A DNA stretch of 22,500 nucleotides from Dunaliella salina (GCA_002284615.2 MU069883.1:10499-32998); one strand, 5' to 3'; positions 1 to 8,631 are shown, counted from the stretch's first letter. Numbers and translations: made by a program. The notes: generated by a model from the letters alone, not told the origin.

Positions 1-229
1 CCGCATCTACCTGAAGCGTGAGGACCTGAACCACACGGGCACCCATATCATTAATAACTCTTCACTTCTTGTCTCTCAAGTGTGCCCCTGCTATCGCCCC
101 TCTAAAGCCTGATGACACCCACCCCCGCATCTACCTGAAACGCGAGGACCTGAACCACACCGATGCCCACAATATCAACAACTGTCACTTCTTGTCTCTC
201 AAATGTGCCCCCGCTGTTGCCCCTCTTAG
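1..229 (+). repeat. Tandem copies of the 5' part of the PLP-lysine exon
   Basis: The intron end and the first ~23 codons of the exon at 230 are present in two earlier copies. One starts near or before base 1 and one near 107, with offsets of 124 and 123 bp. The copies have lost the AG acceptor alignment (AAAG at 104-107). The PLP lysine codon has changed to Asn in the middle copy and to Ile in the first. Only the copy at 230 runs on into [12 protein letters not shown]. Confidence 0.9.
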
Positions 230-392
230 GCCTGATGGCACCCACCCCCGCATCTACCTGAAGCGCGAGGACCTGAACCACACGGGAGCCCACAAGATCA
301 ACAACTCCTTAGGCCAGGCCCTGCTGGCCAAGCGCATGGGCAAGCAGCGCATCATTGCAGAGACAGGGGCGGGCCAGCATGGTGTGGCGACG
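230..392 (+). CDS. trpB: trpB exon with PLP lysine (first exon seen)
   Basis: The acceptor is CCCCTCTTAG, and the exon starts with one base completing a split codon, then 54 codons beginning [14 protein letters not shown]. It carries the PLP lysine in GAHKINN, then [12 protein letters not shown] and [14 protein letters not shown]. The donor is GTGAGT at 393. I chose this start because the plant family has an arginine before PDG at this point and because a pyrimidine-rich tract and AG sit exactly there. An unspliced open frame continues 5' through an older duplicate of the same segment, but that is not a normal part of TrpB. Confidence 0.9.
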
Positions 393-3300
393 GTGAGTGC
401 TCTCACAAGTACAAGACGGTCTCACATGCATATCAAAGCTGCAGCACTCATGCGAATGCTTGAGCACTCAAGCATGTTATGGTATATTCAATCTGTGAGA
501 TTTGGCACCCACAAGCAAGCTATCATGGCACTGGAGTAGCTGCTAGAGTCAGCTGTAGAGATCGTCTGCATGCCTAAATGAGCAGAGAAAGCTGTGTTTG
601 TGTGAGGTCGATGTTGACGAGGCCGTTGTACCACATTCCGCGTAATAACAGACTTGTTGCCCTCCCCAGAAATGATTAAAAAAAATTTACGCGCACTGCA
701 AGCGCACTTCAAAATGAAGTAGTTAAGAAATTGTGCATCAGGTTGTGCATGGGAGCATCAACCATGCACAAACATGGCTGTCCTGGGGAGAGCCGTTGTT
801 GGAGGGGCTGCAATTGAGTAAGAAGGCACGCTTCGGGACAAGGACATTTTCCGCAATGTTTTTGTGTCAACCTGGCAGTCACCGTGCCATGTAAAGAACA
901 TTTCAATGGGTGCTTGCATAGTTTCTGCACTGTGTGGGAGACTTCCGATTTAAGGTGAGACACACCAATCTGAATGACTGGGAGAAGCGTGGTTCATGAT
1001 ACCAAAAACACAAGGCTGAGAGGAATCGTTACCATAGATAAAGATGATGTTCATTACATTTGTTGCTTTCATCTCCGGTACCGATCGCTTTTTGCTTGTT
1101 TCTTTCGGGGTGTTCGGTGCGCTGGGCCACAAGTCTCCTTGTCGCCTGGATTGGTGGGAGGGATTCGGTTCGCTTTCAGCCTGATCCCCCAGGATAGTAA
1201 AAGGGTCAATGGCATTAAAAGATGCAGACTTTGTGCATGTGCAACCCTAAACCTTGCAGCCTAGTTTGCGAACGCTACTCCTGTATTGTCTCCTCGGCAT
1301 GCCAATTCCCACTCCCAGTCCAAGAGCTCTGGAGCGCTCTGTTTGCAACCCTTGTGCAGGCCACTGCATATGCTTGCCTGGACTCATGCGCACTCTTTCT
1401 GGTTGCAATTCTTGCGCAGGCGACGGTGTGTGCTCGCTTGGGGCTGGAGTGCATCATCTATATGGGCAGCAAGGTGAGACCTGTCTTTCTTCTGTCCATC
1501 GCCCTGAGCCTTGCACCCAAACCTGTCTGTTTGCCAACTCTATTCTTCACTGCATTCACATGTGCAGCATGTGTGCAGTGTCCATTTCAATCATTGCATG
1601 ATCAGCTGTGACTGCCTCTCTGCCTGCAAACTCAGGAGAGTTTCTTTTCTTTCAAAAATGTAATCGCATCAAAAAATATGATTAAATTATGTCTTTCGTT
1701 GTAAAAATTTCCACCTGGAAGTATGTATAATACATTGTTCTGGTTTAGTTCTTCAATGCATCCATGTGGACAGCAGCACGTGCATTATGTGTGCATTTCC
1801 TTGAGGTGTCCATTGGAATTTTTTGTTTGATAAGCTATGACAGGCTCTGCTACATCATTACACACATTGCATTATTGTATGGTCATCTGTGACTGGTTCT
1901 GGTACATCATTGCGTATCATTGTAAGCCGCATAGTCACAGTCACCACAATTACATATGCATGCGTGTTTTGAAGGACATGAAGCGCCAGTAGCTGAATGC
2001 GTTCTGCATGCGCCTTATGGGTGCAACACATAATTGTTGCATGGTCAGCTGTGGCTGGCTCTGCCATATCTTCACGAGCCACACAGTCACCACCACCGCC
2101 GCCACATGCATACACACTGTACTATTATACAAACTGTACTTACATCGTACACAAGGACATGGAGCGCCAACAGCTAAACGTGTTCCGCATGCGCCTGATG
2201 GGCGCTGAGGTGCGCCCAGTCAGCACCGGCACGGCCACCCTCAAGGACGCCACCAGCCAAGCCATCCGCGACTGGGTGCGTGTGTGAATGCGCAAGCGTG
2301 TGCGCTTTGGATTTGTGTACCATGCGGGCTCAGTTTTCACTGCATAGTGCCTTTGTGTGTAAAGGGGCGGTGTCAGCATGTTTGAAGGGGCTGTAGATGC
2401 TCTATGTGTGTATCACTTCTTTTCCATGAGGCAGTCATTTGTGCCTTCAATTTCTTTGTGTGTAGGAAGCAACAAATACACCTCTTTTCCACATCTAATT
2501 TACTACATCTCATTTCAGGTCACCAGCGTAGGAAGTACCCAATACATCCCATTTCTACATCTCATAAATTGCATCTCTTTCCAGGTCACCAATGTAAAGA
2601 GCACCCAATACACCTCATTTCTCCATCTCATTCACTACATCCCATTCCAGGTTACCCGTGTGGAGAGCACTCAATACACCTGATTTCCACATTTCATTTA
2701 TTGCACCTCATTTTAAGTCACCAGTGTGGAGAGCACCCACAATGTATTGTATATAAATTTCATTTCAGGTCACCAAGGTGCAGAGCACCCACTATTTCTC
2801 ACTGCTGCACATCATCTACTACACTCCATTCCAGGTCACCAACGTGGAGAGCACGCACTACATCTTGGGCTCTGCTGCTGGCCCCCATCCATACCCCATG
2901 ATGGTACGAGACTTCCAGTCCGTCATTGGCAAGGAGACCAGAGAGCAGGTGCGCTGTTTGGTCGCTCTGCCCTGTTATCAGTAGGGCACAGCTTGATTGA
3001 TTTGTGGCTCTTGAAATGGAATTGAGTATGGTTGTGAGCTGCTGCATTTTTGATTGCGAATGGATTTCCGTCCAACAAGGCAAAAAATGGAAAGCGATAA
3101 AAGGCCTCAGTTGTTGCAATTACGTCCTTCAGAGCTCGTACTTTCATTAACGTGACCCCTAGCTTGGAACCTCGACTAATGGGAAATTTCAGCATGGACA
3201 AGTCTCAAACAGACAAGTATTGGAAGTGTTGGGATCAGGGGTTTACAAGGGCCTCATGGGCGCCGTCCAAAAGAAAGAGCCTGGACCTGTTGGTCAGGCG

Positions 3301-6300
3301 CCACAACCCTGTGTGATATCCTGCCTATTGCCAGCCAGGCCACCTCTGCCCATTCTGAGCACATAGCCTGAAAGCTAGTAAAAAAAGCAATTTTTCAGCG
3401 CTGAGCTGGTCCCATTTGGTGAACCCTGCTGCGCGCTAGGTCTGCATGTTTGCGCGCTCAGGCAGCAAAACTCACCCCCAGTGTGCCGAAACCCTCCAGC
3501 TGCACCCCCAAGCCTGTAGGTGGACCCCAGGATGTGCCCTGAGAGCACAGGTGGCCACCTGCTGCGAGCTGGCGGAGGGCTGTCCTAGGGGTGCTCCAAA
3601 GCCAGTCGAGAGGAGTGATGACGATAGGGAACGGCTTTCTATTAATATTTAATGAAATTTAGGCACTTCAGCGGAGTGTTGGGACGGGTCCCGGATTTCA
3701 AATGCGAACCCCTTTCAAGTTCCGCGGACAGCCAGTCATTTGAGATTAAATACGCTGTTTTGATTTTATTTTGAAGGGACTTAGTCAACCACTTTTCGCA
3801 GGCAGGCTTTAAAATCCGAAAAATCCGCCGCGGCGCAGCAAATTCAGAATTCTGGTTGCGTAAATTTGCGAGATTTGTCATTAAAACTGCATTGACCTCC
3901 TCGGATGTGTGCCCACAAGCAAACTTTCCAAAGTTTTTAGCTCCAGCAACTTTGCGGAGCCCGGCAGCTCCTCCCAGGCACCCATCTTCACGGCCCGCGG
4001 CGTCAGTGTTGATGATGACAATCCCAGGCATCGGCCAGGCCAAACAGCGGGTGCGGAGGTGGCCTATCGGGGCCTGGCCAGGCCTCCCAGGTTATGCATG
4101 CTTGTCTGTGCGATGAAAATCCGACGAGCATCAGGGGTGCTCCCGACAACCCAAAATCACTTGCAATATTACCAGCAGGCTGCCCAAACACTCGCCGCTG
4201 CAGTTTGGGCCTGAGCAGGGTCCCTCAAAAAATAGCCATTCCCAGGGTTGACCAAGAAGTGCAAGAATGGGGCACAACTGATGCTCCTTAATTATGTAAA
4301 TATTAATAGAAAACCATCTGCCAATCCAAAACACTGCATGGTGGGACCAGATGGAAGAAATGCTGGTTTCTGATGCACAGAGCTCAACCTGAGCCACATC
4401 CAGATACCACCAAAAAGCCAAATTTGGCATAGGTTGTGGCGGCTGACTGTTGGACTACTTTCACAGGTGCAGTCATTGGCATCAAGCCTGCCTTAATTGG
4501 CTGAGAGGGTGTTAAACATTGCTAACTCTTATGGCCATCCGACAAATTGGTTACAAAAATCTCAGGTCTAATAATCAATGCATTGATTGTCTGACAGCAC
4601 TTGGCGCACCCAACCCTTCCTTAGAACTGCTTCGTGCTCTGCAATTTTTAATATTTGGACCAGGAGCCTTCAAGAAGCATGACTTTTTGTCGGATGGCTA
4701 TAATTTTGGGAAGCCAAGGGCCAATCCCATTAAGAATTCTATATCTGGAATCCTGGGATCAAGGGCTATTGATTGGTATATATGAGTCTGATCTGNGGNG
4801 GGGGGGGGGGGGTCAAGGGGGGGTACAGGTTTCTGGGACACCCCCTCCAGAATTTTTCTGGGCCACTTCTACAGAATTCTAAAGACACCATTGGATTCCT
4901 GAGCTCGAGAACTGTCTATTGGCACCCTCTTTGGGTAAATTGAGTAAAAGGGGGGGTCTATGTGCATGGCTGGGAGTCAGTGCCATGCGCGCAAGGGTGT
5001 GGGCAGCAGGGGGTGCAGAGGCGAACATGCGGCAAACCACTTCAAACTTCCAGGATAGTGATAATGTATGATATGATTATGCATGGTGAAGTCAGGAGGG
5101 CAGTTAGTGGACTTGCAAGCCAGTTGTGGGTGCCTGAAAGGGCAGGTGTGCATGAGCGTCCGCTGGTCAGTTTTTGTCCCATAACTATGCTGCAACTCAC
5201 TTTTCCAGTGTGGTGAGTGTGCAGATGGATAGCTATTTCAAAAGGAGCAGATTGATACCCTTTTTGTCCCAGTAGGGTTACTGCATGGGGGGTTTTGGGG
5301 TGGGTGGGTGGGTCAAGGGGCCAGGTGCCTGCCAAGACCAATACCTGTCAGCTCCGCAAAGCGGGTGCTGGCCAGTAGTATTTCTGCACTATGTCGTACG
5401 GGCGTGTTCAGTCTGTACACGCCCAAGTGCTTGCCAAGACCATACCTGAGACCAAGAATATACCATGTGTCCGGAGTATGTGCTCGCAGTGAGGTCCTCA
5501 GAGAGCTCTGATGAGAGGCCTAGTACAGCAGACCGTACAGCAGGATCTGGTGGTGGGGGCGGGGAGCCAACAAGGGGCAAATTCTTTGACTGTGATGTCC
5601 ATAGACAGCCTCTGCATATGATTGGCCGCCCCTGCTGGATGGTGCTGCCGGGTTGTGCAGCCAGCTGCAGAGGGCTTGCCAGATCCTGCTGATTTGCTCA
5701 GTATTTGCGAACTGCTGATTTGCTGATTTGCTGATTTGCTAAGTATTTGCAGACTGGAGAATTGGAATAGGAAAAGAGAAAGGTAAATTAGCTTTGCTCA
5801 TTTGGCTACCTGTGCTGTTTCCCCTGCAGTGCATGGAGAGGTGGGGAGGTCTGCCAGACATTGTGCTGGCCTGTGTGGGTGGCGGCTCCAATGCCATGGG
5901 CATCTTCAATGAGTTTGTGGAGGAGCCCAGTGTCAGGCTCATTGGCGTGGAGGTGCGTCGCAAACAATCCTAATTACTTAACCAGCTCATTGGCGTGGAG
6001 GTTTGTTGTACACTGTGTTGATTACTTCACCAGGCTTACAGCATGGAGGTGCGCTTTACTCAGTGTGTTAAACATTGTACCAGGGGAGTTGTCTCCTTCT
6101 TATGTTTGAGAGGACGCAGAGCATGGACAGCTGTGCTGGTTTGGAGGAAGCTGAGCACAGGAATGGTGGAGGCACAGCGGTGAGCACATCAGAGGGGTGG
6201 GTCCTGACTTGTGGAAGGTGTGTGAACGTGCGCGCAGGAGGAGGGGGAAAGCAGAAGGATACTGCACGAGCAATGGTCCTGCTTCAAAATGCCCTTCACG

Positions 6301-8424
6301 TTGGCATGTCTTCTTGTCCAGGGGCCCTCTCTCTCTGCTCCTGCAGGCTGTTGGTGAGGGTATGGTATCCAAGGAGCGGATGCCCTCAGAAGTCGTGTGC
6401 CTGTTTGACCCTTTGCCTCTCTCTCTGCTCTTACAGGCTGGCGGTGAGGACGTGATGTCCCAGAAGCATGCTGCCCTCGGACGTCATGTATGTGCCTGCT
6501 TGACCATTCGCCTCTCTTTCTGCTCCTGCAGGCTGGCGCTGAGGGCATGACGTCCCAGAAGCACGCTGTCCTCCGAAGTCATGATTGTGCCTGCTTGACC
6601 ATGGTCCCGTCTCTCTGCTCCTGCAGGCTGGCAATTGTGATGTTTAAGAAACATGATGCCCTCAGAAGTTATGTGCCTGCTTGACCATTGGCCTCGTTGC
6701 TGCTGCAGGCTGGCAATGAGGGCGTGATGTCCGAGAAGCGTGCTGCCCTCACAAGTCATGTGTCTGCTTGACCAATGGCCTGTCTCTCTGCTCTTACGGG
6801 CTGGCGGTGAGGGCGTGATGTCCGAGAAGCACGCTGTTCTCAGAAGTCGTGTGTGCCTGCTCGACCATGGGCATGTCTCTCTGCTGCTACAGGCTGGCAG
6901 TGAGGGCGTGATGTCCAAGAAGCACGCTGCCCTCAGAGGTCATGCGCCTGCTTGACCTTGGGCTTCTTTGTCTGCTCCTGCAGGCTGGCTGTGAGGGTAT
7001 GGTATCCAAGAAGCACGCTGACCTTGGAAGTCATGTGCTTGCCTGTCCCTTTGCCTCTCTCTTCTCATGCAGGCTGGCGGTGAGGGTGTGATGTCCCAAA
7101 AACACGCTGCCACCTTGACCAAGGGATCGCCAGGCGTGCTGCACGGCTCATTGTCCTACCTGCTGCAAGATGATGAGGGCCAGATCATCGACCCCCACTC
7201 TGTTAGTGCTGGGTGAGTGGCAGGTGGTCATTCATGGAGGGCAAGCCTTCCCCTCAAGGAGGGTGAATGGCAAATGTTCAAGCAGGGAAAGGCGTCCAAG
7301 GAGGGTGAGTGGCTGGTGCTCAAGCGGGGGCAGGTGATTAAGGAAGGTGAATGGCAGGTCATCAAGTAGGGGCAGGCGTTCGAGTTTGTGAGTGGTGGGT
7401 GTTCAAGGATGGGCCTGAAGAGGCATTGTCGCAAGTGGAAACTCGCTGGGCTTCGTTTTGCAAATCCTGCTGACCAGCTCTTCCATATCCAAGGGCAGCT
7501 CAATGGTCCCATGCCCATGTCTGGTATAGGCATCAGCTTTGTAGGCCGTCCCCAGCTCCCATAAGTTGTAAAGGTTTGCTGTGTGATTGTTGTTGCTGCT
7601 CTGTGTTGGTTCAGTGCTTTCCCACGGCGCCCTCAACTCTCAAAAACACTGCCATATACCTTGTTAGACTAGTTAACTCTCAAAAACACTGCCATATACC
7701 TTGTTAGACTTAGACGTGTTCGGAAATGAGTTAAGTTGCAACTCTGACATTTATTGACACAGAGCCCTTGGATATGCCCCCTGCCTTGCAGCTTGGATTA
7801 CCCTGGCATCGGACCAGAGCATGCATTCTTCAAGGATGCTGGCCGTGCCGAGTACCACGCTGTGACGGATGCCCAAGCCCTGGAGGGTTTCAAGCTGCTG
7901 AGCCGTGCTGAGGGCATCCTGCCGGTGAGTACTGCTGGCAAACAGTGTTCAATGTGGCTTGTATTCTTATCAGTTATCTTGGTGGTCGCCAGTTGGGGGA
8001 TGAGTGGGGAGAGGAAGCCAATCAACGAAAGGGGTACACAGTGTTGTTTAAGGATGCATGAATCAAGAGAAGAGCAAGAGGATGAGCAAGTACGGATGTT
8101 TGCTCCAGCATGTTTGCCCCACCCCCAGGGGACCAAAACGACAAATGTTATACAGGCCCTAGCATGTCAGGTGCAAGCTCAGGTTACTTCTTCAAAAAAA
8201 ATGCGTACCCCAGTTCTTGGTTATCTTCCCTGAGTGTTCAGAACAGATCTGCTCATTTTCTGCTGGCCTTCGTCCTTGCTCTGCAGGCTCTGGAAACCAG
8301 CCACGCCATTGCCTTCCTGGATATTCTGTGCCCTGACCTCCCTGGCAGCCAAAGCATTGTGATTAATTGCTCTGGACGTGGTGACAAGGATGTGAACACC
8401 GCCATCCGCTTGTTAGGCATGTGA
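230..8424 (+). CDS. trpB: Tryptophan synthase beta chain, 8 exons, 5' end outside window
   Basis: Spliced CDS join(230..392,1420..1473,2156..2275,2835..2948,5830..5952,7073..7212,7792..7924,8287..8424), about 327 residues plus stop. TrpB is the PLP enzyme that condenses indole (channelled from the alpha subunit) with L-serine to give tryptophan; in algae and plants it is nuclear-encoded and works in the chloroplast. In order, the sequence shows [15 protein letters not shown] with the PLP Schiff-base lysine (codon 294-296), AETGAGQHG with the catalytic glutamate, [25 protein letters not shown], the phosphate-binding loop [26 protein letters not shown] and SGRGDKD. Every intron is GT-AG and all phases agree. 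Mature TrpB is about 390-400 residues, so roughly 65 N-terminal residues plus any transit peptide lie upstream of base 1. No break is seen, so the gene looks functional. Introns are 1027, 682, 559, 2881, 1120, 579 and 362 bp. The odd feature is tandem duplication of splice junctions in the introns. Confidence 0.95.
1317..1419 (+). repeat. Tandem copies of the acceptor region of the 1420 exon
   Basis: A copy of CAG plus the exon start lies at 1360, exactly 60 bp upstream of the true acceptor. It reads [10 protein letters not shown] where the true exon reads [12 protein letters not shown] weaker third copy is visible near 1317-1345. Splicing at 1360 would insert 20 codons with no stop. Confidence 0.8.
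1420..1473 (+). CDS. trpB: trpB exon 2 of window
   Basis: A 54-bp, phase-0 exon encoding [18 protein letters not shown]. The acceptor is CTTGCGCAG and the donor GTGAGA. It matches the plant TrpB stretch between the GAGQHGVAT and DMERQ motifs. A diverged copy of its start, with its own CAG acceptor, lies exactly 60 bp upstream. Confidence 0.9.
1585..2075 (+). repeat. Duplicated block with pseudo-copy of the 2156 exon
   Basis: At 1975-2027 the start of the 2156 exon is repeated 181 bp upstream in degraded form. It aligns to [17 protein letters not shown] but has an in-frame TAG and an Arg-to-Cys change. The flanking motif resembling ATTGCATGGTCAGCTGTG occurs about four times (near 1590, 1833, 1873 and 2032), so the whole block has been copied repeatedly. 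Confidence 0.75.
2156..2275 (+). CDS. trpB: trpB exon 3 of window
   Basis: A 120-bp, phase-0 exon of 40 codons from [19 protein letters not shown] to SQAIRDW, a strongly conserved TrpB segment. The acceptor is ACACAAG, which has a weak pyrimidine tract; the donor is GTGCGT at 2276. The next codon of the protein comes from the exon at 2835, which fixes the donor here rather than a few bases later. Confidence 0.92.
2453..2834 (+). repeat. 66-bp tandem array of acceptor plus exon start
   Basis: Units begin at 2453, 2519, 2585, 2651, 2717, 2769 and 2835 (the true exon). Spacing is 66 bp except for one 52-bp step. Each unit has a pyrimidine-rich intron end, usually CAG, then about 30 bp like the exon start (GTCACCAACGTGGAGAGCAC). 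The first unit has no clear acceptor, and the fifth has AA where AG is expected. Confidence 0.95.
2835..2948 (+). CDS. trpB: trpB exon 4 of window
   Basis: A 114-bp, phase-0 exon of 38 codons ([13 protein letters not shown] to VIGKETREQ), including the conserved [13 protein letters not shown]. The acceptor is CATTCCAG and the donor GTGCGC. The first ten codons, with the acceptor, are also present in several degenerate upstream copies at a 66-bp period. Only this copy runs on into [12 protein letters not shown]. Confidence 0.95.
2949..4795 (+). other. Unrecognised part of the large trpB intron
   Basis: I recognise no gene here. Open frames in this stretch resemble no family I know and have no splice context. 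A 17-bp imperfect inverted repeat (TATGGCCATCCGACAAA near 4529, its complement near 4686) suggests a small foldback. It ends at an ambiguous G-run with N at 4796 and 4799. Confidence 0.5.
4796..4812. other. Ambiguous bases in a G homopolymer
   Basis: Two N calls (4796, 4799) stand in or beside a run of more than ten G. The length and sequence here are unreliable. The G-run adjoins the end of a family A repeat copy that has C-runs in its other copies. Confidence 0.9.
4800..5325 (-). repeat. Dispersed repeat family A, copy 1
   Basis: Its reverse complement aligns over nearly its whole length with 13055-13490, and in part with 10010-10335 and 12275-12420. Shared landmarks include GGCACCCACAACTGGCTTGC, ACAGTTCTCGAGCTCAGGAA and C-runs. 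I see no coding capacity, terminal inverted repeats or clear target duplication, so it is an unclassified non-autonomous element. It sits inside the trpB intron. Confidence 0.85.
5326..5685 (+). other. Unrecognised intron sequence with a 100-bp spaced repeat
   Basis: The short phrase TGCCAAGACCAATACCTG near 5333 recurs in similar form near 5433, about 100 bp later. Nothing else is recognised. Confidence 0.4.
5688..5752 (+). repeat. CTGATTTG microsatellite
   Basis: The words CTGATTTG and AGTATTTGC are repeated in tandem, about five CTGATTTG copies, about 80 bp upstream of the acceptor at 5829. Confidence 0.85.
5830..5952 (+). CDS. trpB: trpB exon 5 of window, glycine-rich PLP phosphate loop
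   Basis: A 123-bp, phase-0 exon of 41 codons beginning [14 protein letters not shown] and containing [10 protein letters not shown], the loop that holds the PLP phosphate, then [16 protein letters not shown]. The acceptor is TTTCCCCTGCAG and the donor GTGCGT. Two extra copies of the donor end follow at 6001 and 6049. The preceding intron is the longest (2881 bp). Confidence 0.95.
5936..6096 (+). repeat. 48-bp tandem array of exon end plus donor
   Basis: The end of the 5830 exon with its donor (ATTGGCGTGGAG/GTGCGT) recurs at exact 48-bp steps, with donor positions 5953 (true), 6001 (GTTTGT) and 6049 (GTGCGC). Sequence after each donor is also similar (ATTACTT..ACCAG). Use of a later donor would read into TAA soon after 5953. 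Confidence 0.9.
6300..7072 (+). repeat. ~91-bp tandem array of acceptor plus exon start (8 decoys)
   Basis: Exon-like starts lie at 6347, 6437, 6532, 6627, 6709, 6800, 6893 and 6984, then the true start 7073; steps are 90, 95, 95, 82, 91, 93, 91 and 89 bp. Each unit has a CT-rich tract, CAG (ACGG in the unit at 6800), about 38 bp encoding variants of [13 protein letters not shown], then a conserved linker containing GAAGTCATGTG and GCCTGCTTGACC. No unit has a donor after the exon stub. Confidence 0.97.
7073..7212 (+). CDS. trpB: trpB exon 6 of window
   Basis: A 140-bp exon (46 codons plus two bases) encoding [18 protein letters not shown], then [19 protein letters not shown] and [10 protein letters not shown]. 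The acceptor is CTTCTCATGCAG and the donor GTGAGT at 7213. It is preceded by eight degenerate copies of its first ~38 bp with acceptors, and its donor is followed by four donor-like copies. Only this copy continues past KHAA into TLTKG. Confidence 0.95.
7211..7410 (+). repeat. ~42-bp tandem array starting at a splice donor
   Basis: Donor-like GGGTGAGTGG or variants occur at 7213 (true), 7263, 7305, 7347 and 7388, in units that also contain GGCAGG..TCAAG..GGGGCAGG. Steps are 50, 42, 42 and 41 bp. Confidence 0.85.
7635..7710 (+). repeat. 40-bp perfect direct duplication
   Basis: A 36-bp phrase starting AACTCTCAAAAACACTG occurs at 7635-7670 and again at 7675-7710 without a mismatch. It looks like a recent tandem duplication in the intron before the 7792 exon. 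Confidence 0.95.
7792..7924 (+). CDS. trpB: trpB exon 7 of window
   Basis: A 133-bp exon: the first base completes the glycine codon split by the previous intron, then 44 codons follow ([20 protein letters not shown] to [10 protein letters not shown]). The acceptor is CCCCCTGCCTTGCAG and the donor GTGAGT. No tandem copies of its splice sites are seen. Confidence 0.95.
8287..8424 (+). CDS. trpB: trpB terminal exon and stop
   Basis: A 138-bp exon of 45 codons plus TGA at 8422-8424. It contains [11 protein letters not shown] and the C-terminal SGRGDKD motif, ending in AIRLLGM, the normal end of a plant-type TrpB. The acceptor is TTGCTCTGCAG. No tandem copies of this junction are seen. Confidence 0.95.
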   Translation, partial: ALETSHAIAFLDILCPDLPGSQSIVINCSGRGDKDVNTAIRLLGM

Positions 8425-8631
8425 TTTAGGGATTTGAGCAAGAGATTGGTTTTGGATTTTAGCAAGAATGGGGGGAAAGAGAGGGTGAGAGTGAGTGTGA
8501 GTGAGTCTCTGGGAATTTTGCCCATGGGAATTTTGCCTGTGGGATAGAGCGGCATGAGTGCAGTTATGAAGCTTATGTGGTGTACTCAATTTCTTTCTAC
8601 CGGCTGGAGAACGTATCTATACAGTGCCAAA

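Noticed and set aside
69..229. Extended trpB exon starting at 69
   Set aside because: The extra residues are a decayed duplicate of the exon start with the PLP lysine replaced, not part of the TrpB fold.
1222..1611. 129-residue Cys/Ala-rich plus-strand open frame
   Set aside because: It contains the true exon 1420-1473 in frame, but the rest is intron and decoy copy; GTGAGA at 1474 is a good donor.
2404..2901. 165-residue His/Ser/Leu-rich open frame
   Set aside because: It is a frame through the 66-bp acceptor array and ends out of frame with the real trpB exon.
3642..4043. 133-residue minus-strand open frame in the large trpB intron
   Set aside because: No recognisable motif, no splice context, and similar open length on the opposite strand.
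6484..6918. Open frames of 119-144 residues on the minus strand over the 91-bp array
   Set aside because: Repetitive peptide produced by the tandem array; the plus strand explains the sequence.
6300..7072. CRISPR-like regular array
   Set aside because: Units are tandem copies of an acceptor plus exon start with no variable spacers, in a eukaryotic intron.
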